Of a DNA stretch of 36,870 nucleotides, positions 8,367 through 16,585 are shown in pieces; the stretch's first letter is position 1, and each line of letters starts with the position of its first letter. Under the pieces are notes generated by a model that worked only from the letters and a program-made list of their open reading frames with translations, made no database searches and was not told the DNA's origin. The stretch comes from Acidimicrobiales bacterium (GTDB taxonomy: Bacteria; Actinomycetota; Acidimicrobiia; Acidimicrobiales; AC-14): the NCBI GenBank assembly GCA_025463925.1, contig JAODBK010000084.1, positions 1 through 36,870 of the forward strand, given 5' to 3'. The translations under genes and the position numbers were made by a program.

Positions 8367-8380
8367 CGAACAGGTGTTTG
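8367..8380. promoter_or_regulatory. LexA (SOS) box 3
   Basis: CGAACAGGTGTTTG, with a T before it, keeps GAAC and GTT of the SOS palindrome with one mismatch in the right arm. It lies 28 bases from box 2 towards lexA. Confidence 0.65.
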
Positions 8381-8417
8381 CCGCGCCCGCGTCGCCGTGT
8401 TACCTTCAACCCCAGCC

Positions 8418-8431
8418 GGAACACACGTTCG
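8418..8431. promoter_or_regulatory. LexA (SOS) box 4
   Basis: GGAACACACGTTCG lies 11 bases before the lexA ATG and overlaps the ribosome site GGAGG (8430-8434). It has GAAC-N4-GTTC with one outer mismatch. This fits lexA autoregulation. Confidence 0.75.
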
Positions 8432-8441
8432 GAGGCCACGA

Positions 8442-9074
8442 ATGACCGAGATCACCCTGACCGATCGCCAGCGGGCCATCCTCGACGTGATCGAGCAGCA
8501 CCAGCGCGAGCGCGGGTACCCCCCGTCGGTCCGCGAGATCGGCGAGGCCGTCGGGCTCACGTCGACGTCCACGGTCCACTCGCACCTGGCGACCCTGCAG
8601 CGCCTCGGCTTCCTCCGCCGCGATCCCACCAAGCCGCGCGCCATCGAGGTCCACTACGACCCCGGATCGGGCGGTGTGGTCGAGCGGCGGCCGGTGCACC
8701 ACGTGCCTCTCGTCGGCGAGGTGGCGGCCGGCACCGACGTGCTGGCCCAGGAGAACATCGAGGAGAGCTGGCCGATGCCGGCCGACCTCACCGGTGAGGG
8801 GCAGCTGTTCATGCTCCGCGTGCGGGGCGACTCGATGATCGACGCCGGCATCTTCGCGGACGACTACGTCGTCGTGCGGCAGCAGCCGGTGGCCAACAAG
8901 GGCGACGTGATCGTCGCCGGCATCCCGGGCGACGAGGCCACCGTCAAGACCTACTCCAAGAAGGGCGGCAAGATCATCCTCCTGCCGTCGAACCCGCGCT
9001 TCAAGCCGATCGAGCTCGACCCGGCGGACGTGACGATCTACGGCAAGGTCGTCACCGTGATGCGCAAGCTCTGA
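8442..9074 (+). CDS. lexA: SOS repressor LexA
   Basis: A 210-residue SOS repressor. The N-terminal winged helix (residues about 5-65, LTDRQRAILDVIEQHQ ... REIGEAVGLTSTSTVHSHL) binds SOS boxes. The C-terminal S24 autoprotease has the cleavage site Ala96-Gly97 (GEVAAGTD), nucleophile Ser131 (RGDSMID) and Lys169 (EATVKTY). Cleavage is triggered by RecA filaments, and recA is also in this window. ATG 8442 is preceded by GGAGG at good spacing; the longer open frame upstream is rejected because it would read through the SOS boxes. The gene is divergent from the LysM gene and convergent with dapE. Confidence 0.97.
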   Translation: MTEITLTDRQRAILDVIEQHQRERGYPPSVREIGEAVGLTSTSTVHSHLATLQRLGFLRRDPTKPRAIEVHYDPGSGGVVERRPVHHVPLVGEVAAGTDVLAQENIEESWPMPADLTGEGQLFMLRVRGDSMIDAGIFADDYVVVRQQPVANKGDVIVAGIPGDEATVKTYSKKGGKIILLPSNPRFKPIELDPADVTIYGKVVTVMRKL

Positions 9075-9077
9075 CCG

Positions 9078-10133
9078 CTACCCGCCGTCGCTGATCAGGC
9101 CGCGCAACGCGGCGTGCGCGGCGTCGATGGACCACCGCTCGACCCGCTCGTCGGCGGTGTGGGCCAGCTCGGGGTCGCCGGGCCCGAAGTTGGTCGCCGG
9201 GATCCCGTTGGCGGTGAAGCGGGCGACGTCGGTCCAGCCGAGCTTGGCCCGCGGGACGTCGCCGCTGCGGGTGACCAGACCGGCGAGCAGCGGATGGTCG
9301 AGGCCCGGTCGGGCCGCCGGGGCGACGTCCACCAACGCGACCTCGTCGGCGTCGCCCATCACCTCGCGCACGTGGGCCTCGGCCTCGGCCGGCGAGCGGT
9401 CGGGCGCGAAGCGGTGGTTGATCAGCAGCTCGGCCCGGTCGGGCACCACGTTGCCGGCCACGCCCCCGTCGACGAACACCGCCTGCAGGCCCTCGTGGTA
9501 CTCGCAGCCGTCGATGACGACGCGCCGGGCCTGGTACTCCTCGAGTCGCCGCAACGCCGGCCCGATGCGATGGATGGCGTTGCGGCCGAGCCAGGCGCGC
9601 GCGCTGTGGGCGCGCGTGCCGTGAAAGACGTAGGACATCCGCAGCGTGCCCTGGCACCCGGCCTCGACGCGAGCCTGGGTCGGCTCGCCCAGCACCGCGA
9701 CGTCGGCGTCGCTCAGCAGTTGGGGCCGCTCGGCGAACAGCCGGCTGATGCCGTTGAACCGGGCGTCGACCTCCTCGCACTCGTAGAACACGTAGGTGAC
9801 GTCGACCGCCGGGTCGGACACGGTGCGGGCCAGCTCGACCAGCACCGCCAGGCCGGCCTTCATGTCGGCCGATCCGATCCCCCAGAGCACGTCGCCGTCG
9901 ATGCGCGCGCCGGCGTTGCCGTTCACCGGGACGGTGTCGGTGTGGCCGGCCAGCGCGATGCGCCGGTCGCGGCCCAGCTCGGTGCGGGCCACCAGGTTCT
10001 CGCCGACGCGCGCGACCGTGAGCCACGGCACGCCGGACAGCAGGCCGGCGAGGTGGTCGGTGATGGCCTGCTCGTCGTGGCTGACCGACGGGATGTCGAC
10101 CAGCTCGGCGGTCAGCGCCAGCAGGTCGGTCAC
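9078..10133 (-). CDS. dapE: succinyl-diaminopimelate desuccinylase
   Basis: An M20-family zinc hydrolase of 351 residues that removes succinate from N-succinyl-LL-diaminopimelate, giving LL-DAP. Metal-site motifs are AGHTDTVP, GIGSADMKAGLAV, YECEEVD and LGEPTQ, with a C-terminal ELAHTADERV histidine. The overall sequence resembles the Gram-positive/actinobacterial DapE form. It lies four bases downstream of dapD on the same strand, so dapD-dapE form an operon. dapF and dapC, also in the window, act around the same step in the lysine/peptidoglycan pathway. The 3' end converges on lexA with only three bases between stops. Confidence 0.93.
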   Translation of the reverse strand: MTDLLALTAELVDIPSVSHDEQAITDHLAGLLSGVPWLTVARVGENLVARTELGRDRRIALAGHTDTVPVNGNAGARIDGDVLWGIGSADMKAGLAVLVELARTVSDPAVDVTYVFYECEEVDARFNGISRLFAERPQLLSDADVAVLGEPTQARVEAGCQGTLRMSYVFHGTRAHSARAWLGRNAIHRIGPALRRLEEYQARRVVIDGCEYHEGLQAVFVDGGVAGNVVPDRAELLINHRFAPDRSPAEAEAHVREVMGDADEVALVDVAPAARPGLDHPLLAGLVTRSGDVPRAKLGWTDVARFTANGIPATNFGPGDPELAHTADERVERWSIDAAHAALRGLISDGG

Positions 10134-10137
10134 CGGA

Positions 10138-10962
<825 letters not shown>

Positions 10963-10972
10963 GCCAGCGAAG

Positions 10973-12076
10973 TTACCGGCCGCCGGCCCGGCGCATGGCG
11001 TGATGGATCGAGTCCGGCGTCAGCACACCGAGGAACCGCTTGCCGTCGAGCACCGCGATCCAGCCGGCGTCGTGCAGCAACATCTCGGACAGGGCCTGCT
11101 TCAGGGTCGCGTTGGCCGCCACCCACGCGTCCAGGCGCCGCACCCGCGGGCCCACGGTGCCGTCGCCCTCGGCCCGCGACCGGGCGATGTACCCGGCCAG
11201 CTCGTCGCCCGGCCCGAGCACGACCGCGAAGTGGGCGCCCTCGGCCTCCATGATCCGGCGGGCCTCGGCCAGCGTGGCATCGGCCGGCACCACTGGCGGC
11301 TTCTCGAGATCGGCCACGTCGATCGGCGTGACGCTCAGTCCCTTCAACGCCCGGTCGGACCCGACGAAGTCGGCGACGAACTCCGACGCCGGGTTGGTCA
11401 GCACCTCGGCCGGCGGGCCGTACTGCTCGAGCACCCCGCCCTGCCGGAGGATGGCGATCCGGTCCCCGAGCTTCACCGCCTCGTCGATGTCGTGGGTGAC
11501 GAAGACCACCGTCTTGCGCACCTCCTCCTGCAACCGGAGGAACTCGTTCTGCAGGTGGTCGCGTGCGATGGGGTCGATGGCGCCGAACGGCTCGTCCATG
11601 AGCAGCACAGGCGGGTCGGCGGCCAAGGCGCGGGCGACGCCGACGCGTTGGCGCTGCCCACCGGACAGCTGGTCGGGGTACCGGTCGCGGAACGTGCTCG
11701 GGTCGAGCCCGGTGAGGTCGAGCAGCTCGTCGACGCGCGCCGCGATCCGCTTGCGGTCCCAGCCGAGCAGCCGCGGCACCGTCGCGACGTTGGTGGCCAC
11801 GGTCTGGTGGGGGAAGAGGCCGACCTGCTGGATCACGTACCCGACCCGCCGGCGCAGCTGGACCGGGTCGACGCGGGTGACGTCGTCGTCATCGATGAAG
11901 ATGTGGCCACTGGTCGGCTCGACCAGACGGTTGATCATCCGCATCGTCGTCGTCTTGCCGCAGCCGGACGGTCCGACGAGCACGCACACCTCGCCGTCAC
12001 CGACCTCCAGGCTCAACTCGCGGACCGCGAGGGTGCCGTCGGGGTACCGCTTGGTGACCTTGTCGAGGCGGATCAT
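10973..12076 (-). CDS. glycine betaine/choline-type ABC importer ATPase with CBS pair
   Basis: A 367-residue ATPase of the ProV/OpuCA type. Walker A is GPSGCGKTT (about residue 37), the Q-loop is in YVIQQVGLFPHQTV, the signature is LSGGQRQRVG, Walker B is VLLMDEPFGAID, and the switch histidine is in FVTHDIDEA. The C-terminal third (about 245-360) contains two CBS units (PPVVPADATLAEARRIM ... and DAWVAANATLKQALSEML ... FLGVLTPDS), which in OpuA sense ionic strength. It energises uptake through the two permeases encoded divergently at 12128-13524. The start is ATG 12076. A divergent layout of ATPase and permeases is less common than a single operon. Confidence 0.9.
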   Translation of the reverse strand: MIRLDKVTKRYPDGTLAVRELSLEVGDGEVCVLVGPSGCGKTTTMRMINRLVEPTSGHIFIDDDDVTRVDPVQLRRRVGYVIQQVGLFPHQTVATNVATVPRLLGWDRKRIAARVDELLDLTGLDPSTFRDRYPDQLSGGQRQRVGVARALAADPPVLLMDEPFGAIDPIARDHLQNEFLRLQEEVRKTVVFVTHDIDEAVKLGDRIAILRQGGVLEQYGPPAEVLTNPASEFVADFVGSDRALKGLSVTPIDVADLEKPPVVPADATLAEARRIMEAEGAHFAVVLGPGDELAGYIARSRAEGDGTVGPRVRRLDAWVAANATLKQALSEMLLHDAGWIAVLDGKRFLGVLTPDSIHHAMRRAGGR

Positions 12077-12127
12077 GGCGACCCGCCGACGGTACCCGAC
12101 CCCGCGTCGCTGACCTAGCGTGCGGCT

Positions 12128-12802
12128 GTGCTGGCGGCGAACGGGCCCAAGTCGTGGATCTGGTGGCACTGGGTCAGGACCCACGAGGCGCGGATCTGGC
12201 AGCTCACGCGACAGCACATCGAGCTCACCATGATCGCGGTTGTCATCGGGCTGGCGATCTCGTTCCCGTTGGCGCTGCTGGCCCGCCGCTGGCGATGGCT
12301 CGAGTCGCCGATCGTCGGCGTCACCGGCGCGCTGTACACGATCCCCTCGCTCGCCGCGATCGGCCTGCTCCTGCCACTGACCGGGCTCTCGCGCACGACG
12401 GCAGAGATCGTGCTGGTGAGCTACACCCTGCTGATCCTCGTGCGGAACATCGTGGCCGGCCTCGATTCGGTGCCGCCGGACGTGCGGGATGCCGCTCGCG
12501 GCATGGGGTTCTCGCCCGCCCGCATGCTCGTGCGGATCGAGCTGCCACTCGCGCTGCCGGCGATCGTCGCCGGCCTCCGCATCGCGACGGTCACGACGAT
12601 CGGGCTCGTCACGATCACTGCGCTGCTCGGCCCCGCCGGTGGCGGCCTGGGCCAGCTGATCTACGACGGCCTGCTGCGCGACTTCCGCACGCCGCTCGTC
12701 GTCGGGTCGGTTCTGTCCGTCGTGCTCGCGGTGCTGGCCGACCTCGGTCTCGTCGGCCTCCAGCGTCTGGCCACCCCGTGGGCCAACCGACGGCCCGGCT
12801 GA
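12128..12802 (+). CDS. osmoprotectant ABC transporter permease (OpuCB/ProW type)
   Basis: A 224-residue integral membrane permease with several hydrophobic segments. The conserved permease loop, which docks to the ATPase, is PPDVRDAARGMGFSPARMLVRIELPLALP (about residues 118-145). The sequence HIELTMIAVVIGLAISFPLALLARR near the N-terminus is the usual opening of OpuCB/OpuCD-like subunits. The start is GTG 12128, 51 bases from the divergent ATPase start. The stop TGA overlaps the ATG of the second permease by one base, indicating translational coupling and a heterodimeric pore. The substrate is probably glycine betaine, choline or a related compound, inferred from family. Confidence 0.9.
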   Translation: MLAANGPKSWIWWHWVRTHEARIWQLTRQHIELTMIAVVIGLAISFPLALLARRWRWLESPIVGVTGALYTIPSLAAIGLLLPLTGLSRTTAEIVLVSYTLLILVRNIVAGLDSVPPDVRDAARGMGFSPARMLVRIELPLALPAIVAGLRIATVTTIGLVTITALLGPAGGGLGQLIYDGLLRDFRTPLVVGSVLSVVLAVLADLGLVGLQRLATPWANRRPG

Positions 12803-13524
12803 TGCACTTCTTCTCGCAGGTGCTCCACTGGTTCCTCAACGGCGACCATTGGCGCGGCATCGACGGCGTCCCGCATCGCCTGTTCGAGCACATGTCGATG
12901 TCGGCCGAGGCCGCCCTCACCGCGGCCGCGATCGCGCTGCCGATCGGCATCGGGCTCGGGCACGCGGGCCGGGGCGGCGTCCTCGCCGCGAACCTCACCA
13001 ACGTCGGGCGCGCCATCCCGAGCTTCGCGCTGCTCGTCATCATGTTGCAGCTCGTCGGCATCGGCGCATGGCCGACGTACGTGGTCCTCGTCGTGCTGGC
13101 CATTCCTCCGATCGTCACCAACGCGTACGCGGGCATGCGCGGCGTGGACCGCGAGCTGGTCGACGCGGCGCGGGGCATGGGCATGACCGGCGGCCAGACG
13201 TTGTGGCAGGTCGAGTTCCCGGTGGCGCTGCCGCTCGTGATGGCCGGCGTGCGCACCGCGACGGTGCAGGTCGTCGCCACTGCGTCGCTCGGCGCCCTCG
13301 TGGCGTGGGGCGGATTGGGGCGCTACATCGTCAATGGGATCGCGTCCCGCGACAACGTGGAGGTCTTCGCCGGCGCCCTGCTGGTCGCCATCGTTTCGAT
13401 CGCCACCGAGATCGGTTTTGCGGCATTCCAACGCCTGATGACACCGAAGCCGCTGCGGAACCGTCACGAATCGACCAAGAATGTCGCCTTCGCCGGCCTG
13501 GCGGAAGCTGCGGATCCCGTCTGA
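12802..13524 (+). CDS. osmoprotectant ABC transporter permease, second subunit
   Basis: A 240-residue paralogue of the preceding permease, with the docking loop DRELVDAARGMGMTGGQTLWQVEFPVALP and the family sequence GRAIPSFALLVIMLQLVGIG. It has about six hydrophobic segments. The start codon ATG shares a base with the stop of the first permease. A C-terminal tail of about 25 polar residues follows the last membrane segment. Together with the other permease it forms the channel, fed by the lipoprotein encoded 33 bases downstream. Confidence 0.9.
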   Translation: MHFFSQVLHWFLNGDHWRGIDGVPHRLFEHMSMSAEAALTAAAIALPIGIGLGHAGRGGVLAANLTNVGRAIPSFALLVIMLQLVGIGAWPTYVVLVVLAIPPIVTNAYAGMRGVDRELVDAARGMGMTGGQTLWQVEFPVALPLVMAGVRTATVQVVATASLGALVAWGGLGRYIVNGIASRDNVEVFAGALLVAIVSIATEIGFAAFQRLMTPKPLRNRHESTKNVAFAGLAEAADPV

Positions 13525-13557
13525 CGGGATCTCGGACGAGAGAGAGGACATCGACCC

Positions 13558-14508
13558 ATGCGGTTCAACCGTGCCCGAGTCACCGGGGCGGCGATCTTGG
13601 CACTGGCCATGGTGGCCGGCGCCTGTTCGTCGGGTGGTGGCTCAAAGACAACAGCAGGTACGACCGGCGGCACCGCCACGACGGCGGCCCCCAAACCCGA
13701 CATCACCGTCGGATCGGAGAAGTTCTCCGAATCGATCATCGTCAACGAGATCTACGCCAAAGCCCTCGAGTCGGCCGGTTACAAGGTCACGCGCAAGTAC
13801 CGACTCGGTACCCGCGAGATCTACGAGCCCGCTCTGGAGCAGGGCCAGATCAACCTGGTGGCCGACTACGCGGCGACGATGCTCGAGTTCATCAACAAGA
13901 ACGCCGGAGAGGCCACCCCGGACGCGACGGCCACCGTCGCCAAGCTGAACAGCCATCTCAGCGCCAAGGGCCTGACCGCGCTCGACCCGGCACCGGCGAT
14001 CGATGCCAACGCGTTCGCGGTGACCAAGGCCAACGCCGACAAGTACCACCTCACCAAGATCAGCGACCTCGCGCCACTCGCATCGGGGTGGAAGTTGGGT
14101 GCGCCGGCCGAGTGCAAGACGCGCAAGTTCTGCGGCCTCGGCTTGCAGACGGTGTATGGCTTGACGTTCAAGGAGTACGTGCCGCTCGACTTCGACGGCC
14201 CGCTCACCAAGGCGGCGCTCAAGAACGGCAGCGTGCAAGTGGGCGAGTTGGGCACCACCGACGGAACGGTGGACGACAACGGCTTCGTCATCCTCGAGGA
14301 CGACAAGCACCTGCAGAACGCCGACAACATCACGCCGATCCTGCAGACCAAGATCCTGAACGACGAGATCAAGACGCTCATCAACAAGGTCTCGGCCGCG
14401 CTGACGACCAAGGATCTCGCCACGCTCGACAAGCGAGCCGACGTCGACAAGGAAGACCCGGAAGTGGTGGCCGACAGCTGGGTCAAGACCCACGGCTTCG
14501 GGGGCTAG
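13558..14508 (+). CDS. osmoprotectant-binding lipoprotein (OpuCC/ProX type)
   Basis: A 316-residue extracytoplasmic solute-binding protein. It has a lipoprotein signal with lipobox VAGAC (Cys23), a Ser/Gly/Thr-rich linker to about residue 48, then the mature domain beginning DITVGSEKFSESIIVNEIYAKAL, characteristic of the OpuAC/OpuCC family. Later segments such as YEPALEQGQINLVADYAATMLEF also match. It is anchored outside the membrane and delivers quaternary amines to the two permeases encoded just upstream. The start ATG at 13558 has an AGAGAGG ribosome site. The gene ends at the hairpin shared with the amine oxidase. Confidence 0.92.
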   Translation: MRFNRARVTGAAILALAMVAGACSSGGGSKTTAGTTGGTATTAAPKPDITVGSEKFSESIIVNEIYAKALESAGYKVTRKYRLGTREIYEPALEQGQINLVADYAATMLEFINKNAGEATPDATATVAKLNSHLSAKGLTALDPAPAIDANAFAVTKANADKYHLTKISDLAPLASGWKLGAPAECKTRKFCGLGLQTVYGLTFKEYVPLDFDGPLTKAALKNGSVQVGELGTTDGTVDDNGFVILEDDKHLQNADNITPILQTKILNDEIKTLINKVSAALTTKDLATLDKRADVDKEDPEVVADSWVKTHGFGG

Positions 14509-14524
14509 CCACTGAGACGAGGTC

Positions 14525-14570
14525 GCCCTCGCCCGCTGCCCAGGCTCAGTGGCAGGCGGCGGGCGAGGGC
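14525..14570. terminator. bidirectional hairpin terminator
   Basis: GCCCTCGCCCGC (14525-14536) pairs perfectly with GCGGGCGAGGGC (14559-14570); TGCC and GGCA can extend the stem towards a short loop. It lies between the convergent binding-protein and amine oxidase genes, and its right arm is inside the last codons of the amine oxidase. There is no clear T run, as is common in high-GC actinobacteria. Confidence 0.6.
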
Positions 14571-16507
14571 GGCACGTCCAGCGCCGGGTTGCGCGCGAAG
14601 AACCCCGCCGGCTTGAGGCTGAAGCCGGAGTACTCGACCGGCATCACCGGCCAGTCCTCGGGCCGGGCCACGTGGGTGACGCCGAAGGTGTGCCAGAGCA
14701 CGACGTCGGTGTCGACGAGCGACCGGTCGGCCTCCGTCCACGCCGGCAGGCCGTCGCCGCCCGGGTGCTGGTTGACGAAGTCGCCGGCGGCCCGCCGCTC
14801 GTCCTGGTCGAACGGCGTCACCCAGAGGTTCTCGGTGGTGAACACCGCCCGCTTCGACACGCTCGACTCGCGCCGGGCCAGCAAGGTCGGCGTGGCGCCG
14901 GGGATCAACCGGTACCCCACCGGCTCACCGAGCCGGTTCAGCGACGAGCGGTTGACGACGCGCCACGAGCGCGACGAGGCGGGGTCGATCTTGCGCTTGG
15001 CCTGCTGCTCGCGCTCGAGCAGCGTGCTCACCGCCACCACGGCGTTGCCCTGGACGTTGTCACCGCCCGCCGGTGCGGCCTCGACGTGATCCTCGTACAC
15101 CGCGTTCTCGTCGCCGTCGACCGACACGTCGAGCCGCATGTTGAACAGGTGCTGGTGGTGTGGCGAGTAGAGGCCGGGCGCGATCATCTGCCCGTGCGGC
15201 GGGGTGACGCCCGGCGCGCACCCGGCGGTCTGCAGGATGCCGGTGAGCTTCACCTCGAACTGCAGCGTCCCGTCCTGGTACAGGTACCAGTAGAAGCCGT
15301 ACTCGTAGTTGCCCACGGTCGCGATCGACGAGATCACCAGCCGCCGGCTGCGCCGGGTCTCGGTGTAACCGGTGTACGAGTCGACGTGCTTCCAGAGGAT
15401 CCCGAAGTCCTCCTCGTGCATGCAGATCGCGTTCTGCATCTCGTAGGGCCGACCGTGGCCGTCGTGCATGACGGCGTTGAAGTAGCGGATCTCGCCGAGG
15501 CAGTCGCACCCGAGCGTGAGCTGGTTGGCGAGCCGGCCGAGGCCGAACTCACCGGAGTCGAAGGCGTTCTTCCAGAAGTGCGCCGGGGCGACGTCGCCGT
15601 ACGGCACGACCATCTCGCTGATGGCGGCGCGGTAGAGCACCGGGCGCACGCGCCCCCCGTCCTCGTAGCCGACGGTGTACAGGACCAGGCCTTCGAGCGG
15701 GTGCAGGGTGAAGCGGAACGACCACTTCTGCCACTTCACCTGGTTGCCGTCGACGGTGAAGCTCGGTCCTTCCGGCTGGGTGATCTCGAGCGGCTTGAGG
15801 TCGGTGCGCCAACCGCCGACCGCGGCCTCGTCGTAGTTGGCCGGCTCCTCGGGGATCGGGACGACCCCGTGGTCCGTGACCTCGACGACGGTGTTGTCGG
15901 CCAGGTCGACGACCGCGACGACGCCTTCGATCGGACGGGCGTACCCGTTGTCCTTGTCGAACGTGCGGACGTAGCTCACGCAGCGGCACAGTCGCTTGCC
16001 GTCCTCACCGGGGAAGTCGAAGTTGCCGGCCGGCCACGGGTCGACCTGCACCAGCTTGAGCTGCTCCTCGTCGGTGATCCCGCGCCGGGCCATCGCCTCG
16101 ATCCAACGGGGATCCTCCTTCACGACGTTGGCGGCGCCGGCCAGCTCCTCGAACAGGAACGGTGGCCGGCCCGGCGTGTCGATCTCCGTCCACCGGCGGA
16201 CCTTGCCGTCGCCCAGCCCGATGATCGCCTCGGCCATCGAGCCGTCGACCCGATCGAGGATGACGACCCGCGCCTCACGGTCGAGCGTCGTCTCGGTGCC
16301 GGCGTCGAAGGCCCGCACTGCGGCCTTCGGCGGTTCGTTCAGGATCGCCAGCACGAACCACACCTCATGACCGAGATCGCGGTCGGCCTTCGCGGCGTCG
16401 ACCGCGGCGGTGATCTCGGCCGCGGTCAGCGGATCGAGCGGGTGCGTGGCGGCTGCCGGCTCCTGAGGTGCGGGCACCTCGGCCGGATCCTGCGTGGAAA
16501 CTGCCAT
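14546..16507 (-). CDS. copper-containing primary amine oxidase
   Basis: Oxidises primary amines to aldehydes, releasing ammonia and hydrogen peroxide, using copper and topaquinone made from its own tyrosine. The 653-residue length fits the Arthrobacter-type bacterial enzymes. Visible landmarks are the catalytic-base region AFDSGEFGLG (Asp317), the cofactor motif NYEY (Tyr401 as topaquinone precursor), copper ligands HQH (His451 and His453) and the third ligand His612 in THVARPEDWPVMP. All expected active-site residues are present. No signal peptide is visible, so it is probably cytoplasmic. The start is ATG 16507. It follows dapC on the same strand after a 78-base gap holding a 15-bp inverted repeat. 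The amine used cannot be told; phenylethylamine, tyramine and histamine are typical. Confidence 0.95.
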   Translation of the reverse strand: MAVSTQDPAEVPAPQEPAAATHPLDPLTAAEITAAVDAAKADRDLGHEVWFVLAILNEPPKAAVRAFDAGTETTLDREARVVILDRVDGSMAEAIIGLGDGKVRRWTEIDTPGRPPFLFEELAGAANVVKEDPRWIEAMARRGITDEEQLKLVQVDPWPAGNFDFPGEDGKRLCRCVSYVRTFDKDNGYARPIEGVVAVVDLADNTVVEVTDHGVVPIPEEPANYDEAAVGGWRTDLKPLEITQPEGPSFTVDGNQVKWQKWSFRFTLHPLEGLVLYTVGYEDGGRVRPVLYRAAISEMVVPYGDVAPAHFWKNAFDSGEFGLGRLANQLTLGCDCLGEIRYFNAVMHDGHGRPYEMQNAICMHEEDFGILWKHVDSYTGYTETRRSRRLVISSIATVGNYEYGFYWYLYQDGTLQFEVKLTGILQTAGCAPGVTPPHGQMIAPGLYSPHHQHLFNMRLDVSVDGDENAVYEDHVEAAPAGGDNVQGNAVVAVSTLLEREQQAKRKIDPASSRSWRVVNRSSLNRLGEPVGYRLIPGATPTLLARRESSVSKRAVFTTENLWVTPFDQDERRAAGDFVNQHPGGDGLPAWTEADRSLVDTDVVLWHTFGVTHVARPEDWPVMPVEYSGFSLKPAGFFARNPALDVPPSPAACH

Positions 16508-16526
16508 GCCGTGAGGCTACGCCGTT

Positions 16527-16579
16527 CCGTTCTTTGCACGTCTGCCCCGTCCAGAGGTGGGAGAACGTGCAAAGAACGG
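16527..16579. repeat. perfect 15-bp inverted repeat upstream of amine oxidase
   Basis: CCGTTCTTTGCACGT at 16527-16541 recurs exactly inverted as ACGTGCAAAGAACGG at 16565-16579, with a 23-base spacer. It starts six bases after the dapC stop and ends 20 bases before the amine oxidase ATG. There is no T run on either side. It may be a factor-independent terminator variant, an operator, or one copy of an intergenic repeat family. Confidence 0.7.
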
Positions 16580-16585
16580 GTGAGG

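Noticed and set aside
8205-8441. A longer LexA starting upstream of 8442.
   Set aside because: It would translate the SOS boxes and overlap the divergent LysM gene; ATG 8442 has GGAGG and a normal LexA N-terminus.
12849-15089. A plus-strand open frame of about 746 codons.
   Set aside because: It is the second frame of the permease and binding-protein genes and runs into the antisense of the amine oxidase.
16508-16585. The 15-bp inverted repeat as insertion-sequence ends.
   Set aside because: Only 23 bases lie between the arms, with no transposase and no target duplication.
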